Positions 44,991 through 56,464 of a DNA stretch of 64,000 nt are shown here, piece after piece. The stretch covers positions 62,001 to 126,000 of the forward strand of contig JADDOH010004248.1 in NCBI GenBank assembly GCA_016648135.1. The letters run 5' to 3'. Numbering within the stretch: position 1 is the first letter of the stretch; the number at the start of each line of letters is the position of its first letter. The DNA is from Agrypnia vestita. Its lineage: Eukaryota > Arthropoda > Insecta > Trichoptera > Phryganeidae. The position numbers and the translations under genes are program-made. The notes beneath the pieces were generated by a model that had not been told where the DNA came from, made no database searches, and worked only from the letters and a program-made list of their open reading frames with translations.

Positions 44991-45179
44991 TTTTTTCAAT
45001 CGAAATCTACGTCATAGCCACTTTACAGCTTTTTTCAACCGAAATCTACGTCATGGCCACTTTACAGCTTTTTTCAATCGAAATCTACGTCATGGCCACT
45101 TTACAGATTTTTCAATCGAAATCTATGTCGTGGCCACTTTACAGCATTTTAAATCGATATCTACGTCACGGCCACTTTA
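44991..45179 (+). repeat. 39-bp minisatellite, about 4.8 units
   Basis: Units start at 44991, 45030 and 45069, then continue with slight shortening. Each has CGAAATCTACGTCATGGCCA and CTTTACAG. They differ by single bases, with the last two the most divergent. Confidence 0.9.
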
Positions 45180-45699
45180 GTGAGCCAAGTTTTATAATAA
45201 TATAATAAATAATAAAATACCTATTTTTATGTATTTTTTACCCAGTATTCCATTAGTCTCATTAAAAATTAAAAATAAATAAAAAAATTAAAATAACAAA
45301 ATAGATATATAAAAGAATTAAACAGTGCAAAAGAATAAACATAAAAATAAAAAAAGTACACAAAAAGTTTCGGAAAAATCACGTTTTATAGAAGGTACAG
45401 GCAAAATAAACAGTGGTTGCAACAGTTTATTGCATATACATTGCAGAATATTGAGAAACTAAATGTAAGCACAAAAAACCCTCCAAACGATTGGAATCAG
45501 GTTAAAAATATAAATTAAAAGTGCATAATTTAAAATTTATCAATTTCTTCATCTAAAGCTGGGCAGCTCTTTAGTATCTTATCAAGAGCGCTTAGAATAT
45601 TTTCATGTAGCCAAATTGGAAGTTAGAAGACTAATTGCTTAATATACCTGTATAATATAATACATGGCAATTTTGATTCAGAATTTTGTATAGAAAACA

Positions 45700-46112
45700 T
45701 AAATTTGAATGTTCCTAGTCGCCGAGTAGGACATATAATACATTAAATTTGCTCTTTCAACTTACAATAATATGGCCCACATTAATTCTTTATCTAGACT
45801 GTTGAGGTCATACAACAAAATAGAAAATAACCATAATGTCCACATTGACATATTCCACGAATATAAGAGAACTATTACCAAACTTGTAAAATTAGCTGTT
45901 TAGTCTTTTTATTCAACGCCACTCTATAAAATCACTTTTTTCTGTTCTTTCTTGTAGATATTTTAATCTTTATTTTATCTTTATGTTAGCCGGGTTCACA
46001 TTTAAGTGATGAAAAGCATTTAAACTAATTGAATTATAATTGCATTATCTTTATTATCATGTTGTGTGTTTTTCATTGTTTGTGAACCATTGAAATAAAT
46101 AAATAAAGTATC
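45700..46112 (+). pseudogene. LINE reverse transcriptase C terminus and 3' tail
   Basis: From 45748 one frame reads FALSTYNNMAHINSLSRLLR, SYNKIENNHNVHIDIFHEYK and RTITKLVKLAV, ending at TAG 45901-45903. A shifted frame just before gives VPSRRVGH. Together these form the last part of a Jockey/CR1-like reverse transcriptase. The 3' untranslated region ends in (AATA)n at about 46100-46112. Confidence 0.72.
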
Positions 46113-47392
46113 CAAATTTTAAATTTCAGCCATAATCTCCGCTATAGTGACTAGTGACAGAAATATTAACAGATGTCTTGACATTTCACATAGAAACGCG
46201 TGCATAAATTAAAATTTATTAGGATATCGTATTGATATTTTTAGCCTGAGAATGGGAGGAACTGCTTAGTAAGCATAAAAATGTTGAATCAATTAAAGTA
46301 CTTCCACCCATTATTTAATTACCAGTGCCATGCAGTAGGTATAAACTTAGGTTATGCTGTGACCAACTATATATTGTATTTAATAAAACACATATGCATA
46401 TATATAAATAGGTATATACACATTTTGTAATTTTTTATCTGTATATAATGAACTATTCTGACGATTTGCATACATATAATTAAATCAGGAATTAGACTTA
46501 TTTCTAATATACGTTTAAATCAAATATTTTATGATAGCTTCAATGGCAATTTTGCGGTAAATAAAAAATTTCAAATTGCGTATAAAGTGTTCAAAAACCT
46601 ACATTTTACTAACATTCTTTATAAATAATCATAAAATAAGTAATGTAAACAGATTAAATTTGTATTGGTAATTATAATTGATAAACTCAGTAATTCAAAT
46701 AATAAGAGAAAAAACGTACTAAACATAATGTGTAGATCATACTATGATTTGACAGTTGGAAATCACCATAGAAAGTAGAACGGAATTCACACAAATTTAA
46801 TGTGCAAGCTAGGGAATTTGTAATAATCTCATGACTGAAAGTGACGTGCGCGCAGTTGTCACCTCACATTGAACCTTTCGACGAAACACGCTATTCTATG
46901 AAAAATTTACTTGTCTACTACAAAAAAACTCGCAGACATAAAGATGGGTTAATATTATATTATTCCGTTTCATTAAGAAAATACACAGTTCAGGACGAGT
47001 TTTTTCTCGGTTTAAATAGATCCAAGAAACAAATTTGATGGGTGCAAACAAGTGAGATAAAATATGAATTAACATGGAATTTTGTACATAAACGTCGGAA
47101 GTAAAACATCTAGCCGTAAGACGAATTACGGTTAGAATTTTAAACCGACTTTTTCTTAGGATAAATAATATTATTTTTTTTTTATTATTATTAAATTTAT
47201 TTGTAAATTTATTTATATTACAAGCTTACCCTAAGAACACTTAAACCCTGTGAGACATCTATATATACACTGATTGATTAATTTTCTTTAATTTGTTTCA
47301 AAGATTTTTTATTTAATATATGGTACAAATACAATTCTTATTTACTTACATATCAAATTGACACTTTTTTTTATTCTTTGTAGTCATGTAGA
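46113..47392. other. AT-rich, nothing recognised
   Basis: No frame above 65 codons and no element ends. Confidence 0.45.
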
Positions 47393-47429
47393 CCTCATCA
47401 GTGAAGAGAAGCTCTCGAGTCTGATGAGG
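47393..47429. repeat. hairpin CCTCATCAG/CTGATGAGG
   Basis: Nine-base perfect arms around 19 bases, just before the family P MITE at 47451. CTGATGAGG is followed by GAGCCTC, which can pair with it in part. Confidence 0.55.
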
Positions 47430-47450
47430 GAGCCTCACTTCTTATTTTAT

Positions 47451-47912
47451 ATACAGGGTTATTTGGAAAACATTAATAACCTCGCAAGAATATAATCCTG
47501 CCTTGATTATGAGTCGAAAATGTTCAAGCTATCATGACCTAATAGTTATGGAGATATGCGACATCAAAGTTTGCATTTTTTTTTCAATATTTCTGACTTA
47601 TTTTTTGTACAACGTTGGACCATCATTACAATAACATATATCGAATACGAAAAATTCATTCCCTTTAATACAAGTCAAATAAAAATAATAAAAACCGTCA
47701 AATTCCAATTGGAAAATTTTCAGGATTTAACTTGCATTGAAACGAATTTGCAAAAAATAAGTCATAAATATTTTTTTAAAAATGCAAAGTTTGATGTCGC
47801 ATATCTCCATAACTATTGATATTACGTTATGATAGCTTAAACATTTTCGACTCATAATCAAGGTATAAATATAGTTCTGCAGTTTATTAATGTTTTCCAA
47901 ATAGCTCTGTAT
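47451..47912. mobile_element. palindromic MITE, family P, copy 3
   Basis: ATACAGGGTTATTTGGAAAA at the left mirrors TTTTCCAAATAGCTCTGTAT at the right. The arms are about 190 bp and include ATTATGAGTCGAAAATGTTC and its inverted copy. This is the best preserved copy in the window. Confidence 0.85.
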
Positions 47913-48154
47913 AGGCACATACTGTTTCTGTTGTTCTGCTACTGCCAGGGTTTTCGAGAACACCCGCGTACTGAGTACTCTTTTACAACTCCTTGGTGCA
48001 AAGTAGACTCGAGAGTGGCTCGATGATTTCTCGATGCAATAACTCGCGTACTTAGCCAAGATACAAACCGCTTTTCAGAACATCCGCCAAGCACGATGAC
48101 ACCCTGGCGGCGGGATCCCGAAGCTAGAAATTCTTATTTTAATAATTCAATGAA

Positions 48155-48320
48155 GGTTAATTTTTAAGCGCTTCAATAAGCCAAGAGGCCCAGAAACACA
48201 CCGCAAAAACACCCAGGCTCGAGTAAATCACATGGATTCATTGTGACCTCTGCGGGTTCGAACCGGAGACCCTCAGTATGGGAAGCCAGCGTCATGCCCA
48301 CTGGGCTAGGAGGGCCGCTA
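48155..48320 (-). mobile_element. tRNA-derived SINE, family A
   Basis: The minus strand has A box TAGCCCAGTGG and a perfect B box GGTTCGAACCC (about 48254-48264), then GAGCCTGGGTGTTTTTGCGG and GGGCCTCTTGGC. The 5' end abuts the LINE coding fragment starting at 48321. Confidence 0.82.
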
Positions 48321-48789
48321 GGCCGACTGCGAAAAAGCGCTTATATTATAGTTTAGTAGACTCAATTGTAAACTATGACCTAAACAGCTACGGATTGACA
48401 TATCCATCATACCTAGAAAAAGTAAAACAACTACAATTGAGAATTATTAAAACTATAGCAAATAAAAAAGAAAAAGAATCATGTAAGGACCAACCGGAAA
48501 ACCTATTCAAAATGTGTAAAATCTTACCGATCCAAAAACAACTTTACTATAAAATAACACTGGAAGAATACGAGAAGGACAGTTTCAAAACACCAATACA
48601 TCATGAATATACGACAAGACAAATAACGAATAAAAAACTAGAAATAAAAAAACAAATAATTGTTACGGAGACAGAACCAAACGGTGCGTAATTTCAAAAT
48701 TATTCAACAAGCTACCGGATAAAATAAAAAATGTAACGGGACAAAAAAATATAGAAAAGACATTAAAGAAATACTACAGTGAATTGTGA
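48321..48789 (+). pseudogene. LINE reverse transcriptase C terminus with one frameshift
   Basis: The frame reads KKRLYYSLVDSIVNYDLNSY, then GLTYPSYLEKVKQLQLRIIK, NLFKMCKILPIQKQLYYKI and FKTPIHHEYTTRQITNKKL. This is the thumb-to-tail region of a Jockey-like non-LTR reverse transcriptase. After a +1 shift near 48690 it continues as VISKLFNKLPDKIKNVTG and KTLKKYYSEL to TGA 48787-48789. Its upstream end is joined directly to a minus-strand SINE (48155-48320), and a MITE follows at 48831. An apparent ATG at 48278 belongs to the SINE, not to the protein. Confidence 0.78.
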
Positions 48790-48830
48790 AGTGGATAGGA
48801 GAAGTGAAAATTAAATTAAATACAAATAAA

Positions 48831-49152
48831 AAGTAACCCATAAAAACCAAGTTTTAACAATACTCCCTTTCTCATTTTCGGGTTTCGCGTCTACTATACA
48901 ACTACAACATATCCATACAACTTGTATGAAAAAAACTTTAAATATTTGAAAAATCCAAAATCATACTATAATTATTAATTTTTTTAACGAAAATTTGATA
49001 TATATTCTTGATCGTCGCCATGAGTCTGCTTGCAAAGTTTCAGCTCGATTGGATCATGGGAAAAGGGTTAAAAATCGATCCAAAGTTTTTTCGACGGCGA
49101 GCCGGCAAGCAAGCAAGCAGACGCCACGAGTTAACATAAAGGGAGTAAAAAG
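48831..49152 (+). mobile_element. MITE, family S, copy 4
   Basis: AGTAACCCATAAAAACC, ATACTCCCTTTC, GATCGTCGCCATGAGTCTGC, CAAGCAAGCAAGCAGACGCC, ending TTAACATAAAGGGAGTAA. It abuts the end of a LINE fragment rather than a GC-rich block. Confidence 0.75.
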
Positions 49153-49214
49153 TAAAGAAATGTACATACACTCATAATTAAATCCTTGCGTTTAAACTGT
49201 AATTACAGTTTTGA

Positions 49215-49940
49215 AAGAGTTAATTTATTTATTTATTTATTTATTAGAGACACTAACAGGATAATGGGTACATGATACTCAGATAATAAACATTATAGTG
49301 AATTTTTATTCATTATAGTGAACATTAATTATATTTTACATGTACATTTATGTATATTAAATATTTAATGTTTGAGTGTAGTGCAATTAGTATTTAATGA
49401 ATGATTGATTTAATGGATCTATAGGTTCATGTCGTCGTTTAGAAAATGGATGTTGTGTATGAGTGAGTTTTTGAACGAAGATAAGGTGTCTGCAAGAATA
49501 TCAGCATCAATGTTAGGGTCAGCACAATACAAATTATATGTGCGACACAACCTTGTAATGGGAGAAAAGTAACCGACATTATTAGTGTGCTGACTTATTC
49601 TGGAGAACTCCGGGTTTCTTATACGGGGTTTAATATGCAAATTTATGTCAGATAGAGAGAGAGAATCAATAGCTCCGCTGAGAATCTTGTGTAGCACAAT
49701 GAGATCGGATATTTTCCGTCGGGACTCAAGATTGTGCATCTTGAAAAAGGCAAGTCGATCTTCGTAGCTGTGAAGGTTGTTGTGTTGACCAGCTTTGTAT
49801 GACAAAATACGCAGAGACTTTTTCTGCACTCTCTCGATTCTCGTTATATGTGTTGTGTAATAAGGTGACAACACATATAACGAGAATCGAGAGAGTGCAG
49901 AAAAAGTTTCTGCGTATTTTGTCATACAAAGCTGTTAATT
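49215..49940 (-). pseudogene. LINE 3' part with inverted 5' stub
   Basis: The minus-strand frame 49925-49419 reads SPYYTTHITRIERVQKKSLR, ILSYKAGQ, YEDRLAFFKMHNLESRRK, DLIVLHKILSGAIDSLSL and TNNVGYFSPITRLCRTYN. This is the end of a Jockey-like reverse transcriptase, and its tail (AAATA)n lies at about 49222-49245. The segment ITRIERVQKK...ILSYKA also appears on the plus strand at 49868-49940. The 5' end is thus an inverted duplication of about 70 bp around a tiny loop (49861-49867). Such a structure fits twin-priming or template switching during insertion. The frame is otherwise intact for 168 codons. Confidence 0.85.
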
Positions 49941-49959
49941 TAAATAAATAAATAAAAAT

Positions 49960-50345
49960 GCATTACTTCGCGTCGGCGATGTCACTTCGCCAGAGCACTG
50001 CCATCTACCGGCGGAGCGCGGCACGACTTGCGGCGGCTGTCGAGTTTTCCGGCTGGTTTCCCGCCCGACCTGTGGCTATATCGGTTCTTGGACCTCGGCC
50101 ATCCGCGGCGGCCGAAATACACGGCCCGGCGTATTATGGACGTGATATGGAAGTGACACGGCGTGATGTTGATATTAAAAGCGTCAATCCATCACGCCAC
50201 CGGCCGCGTGGACCCCCCCCACCACCCCTCTGATGTCGGCCGTCTCGATAGCATCGCGATTTGATTATCGGCCGCGCTTTATTGCGACACTCGTTTTAGC
50301 GTTGAACCGTTTTGGTCGACCCTCATTTCTAGATCGTCGTGCTGC
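49960..50345. other. GC-rich, CpG-rich block
   Basis: GGCGGAGCGCGGCACGACTT, GCCATCCGCGGCGGCCGAAA and GTGGACCCCCCCCACCACCC. A plus-strand frame of 91 codons (49958-50233) shows no domain. It adjoins the inverted LINE stub on its left. Confidence 0.45.
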
Positions 50346-50814
50346 AAAAAGTCGATCGCTCATAATTGTTATTTCATTTATTTATGTGTTTATTACGGTG
50401 TGTGAGGAGGTCAGTGCAGTTCCATACATTCCATATAATTTTAATTTAATTTAAATTTTACTTATTTATTTATACTGTAGATACATGCTTTTTATAATAA
50501 ATTGATACTATATTATAACATTTTTACAGACATTATACTACCCATAATATGAGCCAAAGCTTATGGAAGGAGTATTTACAAGCTAAATTAAAGCATAAAA
50601 GAAGAATTAAAGAATAAAAGTATAAAGTATAAAAGATGAACTAAAGAATTAAAGCATAAAATATATACTTTATATATATACATATACTTAAATATGATAT
50701 AAGTGACACTGACGATAATAAGATAAGTAAGGTAAGTAAACAAAAATTATTTAAGTACGTAGGATATACATATATTAAAAAAGATAAAGTACAAAGCGGA
50801 AAAGAAAATTATAA

Positions 50815-51035
50815 TGTTATGGCATCTCGATTATGGGGGACCAGTATCTCTCTCTCTAATGCATCGATGCTGGAGACTGGACCAAGGCAGGCTTCCAGAA
50901 TAAGGATATTCTCAAAGCTGTTTATCCGTTCCCTCGTTCCTGCCACCCTGGATGCTGTTATGAGAGCTGCAAAGCTGAGAACTCGCCCCTCTGAGAATAC
51001 ACCGGAAGCGCTGCAATACCTGAGATATTAGAATA
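50815..51035. other. unassigned stretch with coding-like composition
   Basis: The plus strand is open from 50819 to 51031 and the minus strand from 51184 to 50912. The local base composition resembles coding sequence more than its flanks. No motif is recognised; a decayed retroelement is the likeliest source. Confidence 0.25.
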
Positions 51036-51684
51036 TCATCTATCGATAAGAGATTCTGATACTCATTCTCAAATAGTAAAAAAATAAAATCAAAGAAATC
51101 CACATAATTAAATTCGTTTAATTCGTGCATCTCTGTACAGGAGTTGTTCACAACATTAGATTGAGGAGCCTCTACACGAAACAAGGCATGATATCCCCCA
51201 CCATAACGGCACAGGACACGAGTATATGTCCAATATTAAAGGCATAATCTATTGGGTACCTCGACTGTCTTTGTATTAATTGAAATTTTAATTATCAGCT
51301 AGAAAGCGCGGGATCGACTTAAACATTTACTTGAGAAAAGATTATATACTCGTAGTTTGTTTTCCAACCATGATCAGCATTGATTTTCTTTAAAAACAAG
51401 GGAACATGCAAATATTAAGTTAGTTACCTGTAACCTTTATATTATTTATGATTTTTTTTTTTTGATGTGTAACATCTTTCCTCTCGCTTTCCTGTAATCT
51501 GTGGCAGTGATTTTGTGAAAAGGGACGGAAATACGTAACAGGAAATAAAGCACCGGGGAAAAAAGCGCGCGATGGGAAAAAATCATCGTTTATAAACAAA
51601 TCAATGTCCAACAAGTGCCATCACAGCGAAGACGCACACTTCCAACAGCCAGCCCTTCTGATTTTGTATATATATTACATCTTC

Positions 51685-51885
51685 TTCTTCTTCTTTTGGT
51701 GTCATGTCAGGTCCCCCCAACGTTGACTATCACCCGAGAGAAAGCGTCCCTGTCCTGGGCAGCACGAAACAGCTCTCCAACACTTCTTATGCCCGTCCGG
51801 TCGCGTATATTGCGGAGCCAGGAAATTTGTCTCCTTCCAACACCTCTACGACCCTCTATCTTGCCCATAAGAATATATTACATGG
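51685..51885 (-). pseudogene. LINE C-terminal fragment (WTG-type tail)
   Basis: The minus strand reads MGKIEGRRGVGRRQISWLRN, IRDRTGIRSVGELFRAAQDR and DAFSRVIVNVGGT, then a stop. GRR..SWL.NIR..TG and the AA.DR motif are the C terminus of many insect non-LTR polymerases. The tail is (GAAGAA)n on the minus strand. A related piece lies at 58330-58500. Confidence 0.75.
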
Positions 51886-52372
51886 CTGGTGTCAAACGTG
51901 TGGATGTTGTTACTTTGATATACATATTTTGGCTTATATCTTCTAAACTATCCAATAAATACTTAACTTTTTACATTAATGTAAACAATAAGTATCCTTT
52001 TATGAGAAACATTTTACAGCGCACCAGGTTAAGTAAATCTTCCAAATAATGTGACGTCACACCTCTCGACAATACACACAGGGTACAATTCTACAAGGCA
52101 ATACGCATTTATTGATTATACCGATCGCACATTCATCCGACGGAGTGATTGCCAAATGTTACAATGCCAATAGCCATATTTTTTTACCACCCACAAAACC
52201 AACAACGTGCAGTCAGTACCTACATCTAAATAAGCTGTTCTTTACTACAATTTCTACGAAATGTACCGAATTGGAATATATATCTCGTAATACCTACTCA
52301 TTTCACAATCACATTATCTTAATATTCAGATTTTGATACACCATGATAATCTGTTAGATAAATATTTAATTT

Positions 52373-52651
52373 TGAATATTTAAAAAAATGAGGGTAAACA
52401 ACACTGTTTTATTCCACTATATTTATTTTGAATTGTTAGAACGTTTTCGGGATTTCTCCCATTGTTAATAACAACACGTTTACAACTGTAAGTAGTAACA
52501 CGTTTACAACTTGTTACTACTTACAGTTGTAAACGTGTTCTCCCTTGTTACTGTTGTTATTGACAATGGGAGAAATCCCGAAAACGTTCTAACAATTCAA
52601 AATAAATATAGTGGAATAAAACAGTGTTGTTTACCCTCATTTTTTTAAATA
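52373..52651. repeat. 279-bp palindrome with hammerhead-like motif
   Basis: The arms run from GAATATTTAAAAAAATGAGG to the complementary end near 52651. The centre carries a second inverted pair around ACACGTTTACAAC. The right arm has TTGACAA (52560-52566), T, stem GGGA/TCCC with loop GAAA, then GAAAAC (52580-52585). No coding potential is seen. Confidence 0.8.
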
Positions 52652-53184
52652 TTAAATATGAATTTCCACAATGTTATAAACAAATAACTTGAACATTTAA
52701 TTTTGGTTTTTGATTAAAACCCCCTCCTAAATATCCATCTGTTGGTCCATCTAAATAAAAATAAATTTGCAACAGAAAATCAGTATGAAACATTATTTAA
52801 ACAAGAGAAGCAATTTATTAACAGGCCTGGACATGGTTATGTGTAAATGGTAACTTCCGTTGTATGATGACGTTACAATTTTCTGAAGGGTAATACTTAT
52901 GGTAAACCTATACACTTATGGATAATCTATCACTCTTATTCTCATATTAACTGTACAAAATGACGTTACTTTTATATGCCGGTTCCTTAAGAATAAGTAT
53001 TTGCTTATTTATAGCCGACACCCATGAAATAGTAATAACGACATTTATCAAAATATTTAAACATTTTTTTTATATTTCCCCTGCCGACAGTAAAATATAC
53101 TATTCTAAACCTTACCGATTGGACGGAACATGAAATGGTCCACGTCTTTGCTAAGTCCTATATATATATATATATGTATTGTAT

Positions 53185-53405
53185 TTTAGACGGGTAATAC
53201 AGGCACGGTGATAGCAACATCGCTATCGTTGCCGCCTTCGGGTTTGCTCGCCCGGAGTTCAAGCCCCACCTCCGGCCGTTTAATTTTGTTTTTTAGCCGT
53301 GAATTCAAACGAACACGACTACGCACGTTACACGAAGTTACGGGGACAGACGGACAGACAGACAGACGGACGGACAGATGGACAGGCGGATAGACAACGA
53401 AATTA
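53185..53405 (+). mobile_element. SINE-like repeat, family B, with GACGGACA tail
   Basis: Head TAGACGGGTAATACAGGCAC, B-box-like GAGTTCAAGCCCC (53257-53269), GCCGTGAATTCAAACGAAC, then a (GACGGACA)n stretch and CAACGAAATTATTA. The tail recurs at 39725-39810 without the head. The assignment to tRNA-derived SINEs rests on the B-box match. Confidence 0.6.
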
Positions 53406-53639
53406 TTATGTTTGATTTTTTGCACTTTTCAATTACTGTGATTTTGGATACTAAAAAATAAATTTCTTTCTTTTTTAAAGGATTGGAAATCACCCTTCCA
53501 GAAAATAATTCATTTGCGAAATATATCAAATTATGTAATATTTCTTTACATACGGTTCAGGCAGTGGTATCCAAAAAATTTGAATGCAGACATCGAGAAT
53601 TATTAATACATAGCCTATAAATATATAGGAAACATGATA

Positions 53640-53760
53640 TTGAAAGGCATAGATACATAAAATCTAAAATTCAGTACATTTTAAATTAGTAATCCTCGGT
53701 AACTGCATTGAAAACTTTTTTTTTGGATATTGCCGCCTTTGCTTTTACACCCCTCTTATT
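53640..53760 (+). repeat. dispersed repeat R, second copy
   Basis: ATTCAGTACATTTTAAATTA, GTAATCCTCGGTAACTGCAT and GATATTGCCGCCTTTGCTTT match 3336-3420. Confidence 0.5.
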
Positions 53761-54043
53761 ACATGGAAAGATCTCGAAATCTCAAGAGAAAGGATTGATT
53801 GATAAAAATATTATCCGATAATTGTGAATGGAAAATTTTTTGACTGTAATGATACCGCCGCTATCTTCAGATAATGTAGGTACTGTAACAGTATCGTAGC
53901 TGGGAGAGGAAAATAAAACACTAAAAACATTTAAAATTTTAAATTACTACGCGAAGTCACTGGACACGAATTTAATCGGAACACTGTTTCTAAATTCACT
54001 TAAATTTAATTAAATTGTTAAATAAAATTAAAGCTTTGTTTCA

Positions 54044-54190
54044 GGTTTGTGTTTTCTGGGGTATTATGCCGTTATATTACCACATTACCACCTTTCCTTG
54101 GCCCTAAAGGTCGTAATAACACGGCATAATACCCCAGAAAATACAAACTTGAAGATTCTGAGTGGCCATGAAAATCTAAGAACATTCTTA
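54044..54190 (+). repeat. Penelope-like terminal repeat with hairpin
   Basis: Inverted arms (TTTTCTGGGGTATTATGCCG and complement, about 54044-54077 and 54119-54150) enclose about 40 bp. The right arm runs on into GAAGATTCTGAGTGGCCATG and AATCTAAGAACATT, as at 44380-44422. It is the same family as the 44-kb copy. Confidence 0.65.
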
Positions 54191-54293
54191 AAACATTGAT
54201 TTCTTAATAAAATATTATGAACGAGATTTTTTTTAGATATTTTGGTATAATATTAATATTACGGGTTAATAAAAATTGAAATCAACAATGCAT

Positions 54294-55618
54294 TAGGGAT
54301 GGGCGTTGAATGGACGGACTAGTTGAAATCAACCGTTGACGTTGCATCGACGCGTCGACCGTTTACGTTTATCGCATGGACTAGTTGAATTCGTAGACGG
54401 TGGACAGCGGACGCCGTGGTCGGTGGACGATTCGAGATTAACGCAATGCAAAGCAACGAGCGAGAGCAAGACAAAACGTCTCCGTTTATTTCTCTCGCTG
54501 TAGACTTGTAGATGTCATAGACGTCATAGACGGCTCGACGGGTAATTTCATTTCAACTCTAAAGTACACTACCATAGAGTGCAGATTGTGTACACGAACT
54601 ATGACTAGAGATTTGAAATTTGAATACATGCGTAGGGCGAGATAGGCTTAATAAGCTATTATTTTTTACTTGATTTTTTGTGATGTCACGTGCAACGATT
54701 CGGTGAATTCCCAATTTTACGCTGTATAAAATAAAACAATTCTGTTTAATTAATTTTTATTAAAAATTCCCTATTTTCAACTTTATAGATAAAAAAATAA
54801 ATCTATTATAATTTTGTTTACACCACTTTTTATTGGTTTTTTACATGTTTTGGGAACAATGTTCCTTTTCTCAGATTGAGCCTTAAACTAAAGTTGACAA
54901 ATAATACAGATATATTTATTTATTAATAATGTCACCACAAAGTGAAAGCCTGACTTTGAAAGATGTATTCTTCAATAAATTTCTAGATAACATCTCAAAT
55001 GTAAAGTATTTTTAAATTATGTATTTTTTATAAATTTATAGATAATAAATAAATGTAAAGTATTTTTTACCGCAGCTCATAACTGGTGCCTTTATTACGC
55101 AAAATCATTGTTTCCTTCCATTTTATTTACTCACATTTTAATGCTTATACCCAATACTTTCACTGCTTATATATGTAGTTTATATTTATATTTTACTGCT
55201 AACACCTGATATTGCTGTGTATACCTACTTCTTTCTTTGTTATATATAGAAAGAAGTATATAAAACAATATGTAAAAGCCTATAATGTGCGTAAACAAAT
55301 AAATAATAAAATATTTATTTTTACATATAAGCACAAGTAGCGGTTTTACTTTCCCGAAACTATATTCCTTCGAACTTCTTTAAATTTTAAAAATTAACGT
55401 CATTAAAATAGCCAACGGTTGAGCCGTCGAGAAGCGTCGCGTTGAACCGTAGACAGTTGACCATCGTCCCGATGTTTAGATAGAACGTCCGCGACGTCCG
55501 CGTAACGAAGTTGACGCGTCAACTAGTTGACGAATTCAACTAGTTGATCGTCTCGTCGATGGATGGACGTGGACGGTCTCGTTTCGTCGACGGTAAATAC
55601 GTCGACGACCCATCCCTA
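54294..55618. mobile_element. non-autonomous hAT element with perfect 8-bp TSD
   Basis: The ends are TAGGGATGGG (54294) and CCCATCCCTA (55618). The 8-bp CAATGCAT is duplicated exactly at 54286-54293 and 55619-55626, as expected of hAT insertion. Removing the element restores a repeat that is intact at 61905-61940 (TGCATCCATTAC...). Both ends carry many CGTCGAC and ACTAGTTGA units over about 250 bp, likely transposase-binding sites. The interior is AT-rich, holds a captured LINE 3' tail (about 55130-55310), and shows no transposase frame. It was thus mobilised in trans. Confidence 0.92.
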
Positions 55619-55626
55619 CAATGCAT

Positions 55627-55930
55627 CCATTACAATATCGCATATCTCATTGATATTTATCATTAATCAAAATATATAAATCTCTATGTAACAATATCCG
55701 TCACTAACGCTACCGGATGATACAAATGATGAGGTAGGTATAAAGTGAGGTAGGTACAATTAAAGTTTGATTCTCTACGTAACAATATCCGTCATTAGCA
55801 CTACCAGACGGATTAAATAATAATGGTGTATAAGAAGCAAAAAAACATAATTATATTTTTAATAATGTTCATTGCTAACGTTATGAAGACGCTACGCTAC
55901 TCTAGATAGCGCTGTTCTTACAGCCTCAAA
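55627..55930 (+). repeat. dispersed repeat V, copy 2
   Basis: CCATTACAATATCGCATATC, then three variants of GTAACAATATCCGTCA...CGCTACC, then ACGCTACGCTACTCTAGATA. The start is interrupted at 54294-55618 by the hAT element; compare 61905-62200. Confidence 0.55.
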
Positions 55931-56464
55931 AAGTGCGTCTTATATGTTTGACTAGTTGTGGCTAGTATCTATAATGTAAATAAATTTTGCAGTTGTAAAA
56001 AAAATAATAAATCACATCAATCCGATTCAAATCTGTTCTTGGATCATTGATCATTTTTTCCAAGACCATTAAATTAAAAATGTTCACGATTATTTTTAAT
56101 CCAACAGCCATCTATTTTAATTATAATTACCTAACCGTTCAAATTAATAGTCGTACGTGGTACTAATTAATCATCGTAAAGGAATGCGATTTTAAATTGA
56201 AAGCTTCCGTGGGCACGGATATATTGAGCGAAGTTCTGAATCAGAAAAATTCTTCGTTTTGGGTTCGGTTTCAGGATGTATTTTGATTTATTTTATTTTG
56301 GTAGCTTATTCTTGGGATATACAAAACAGTTTACTTTTATTTTTTCTTTATATATAACATTATTTTGACCCATATATAGCCGCCGTATCCTATTTGATTT
56401 ATCCATACGTATACATAGTGTAACAGAGTTAGTCTACAATACTTCACAAGAGAATTTCTGCCAT

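Noticed and set aside
48278..48320. ATG 48278 as start of the LINE protein
   Set aside because: These codons lie in the antisense of the SINE tRNA-like head, so the fusion frame is accidental.
53330..53400. Open frames with Ser/Cys/Val-rich peptides on the minus strand
   Set aside because: They come from the (GACGGACA)n tail of the SINE-like repeat.
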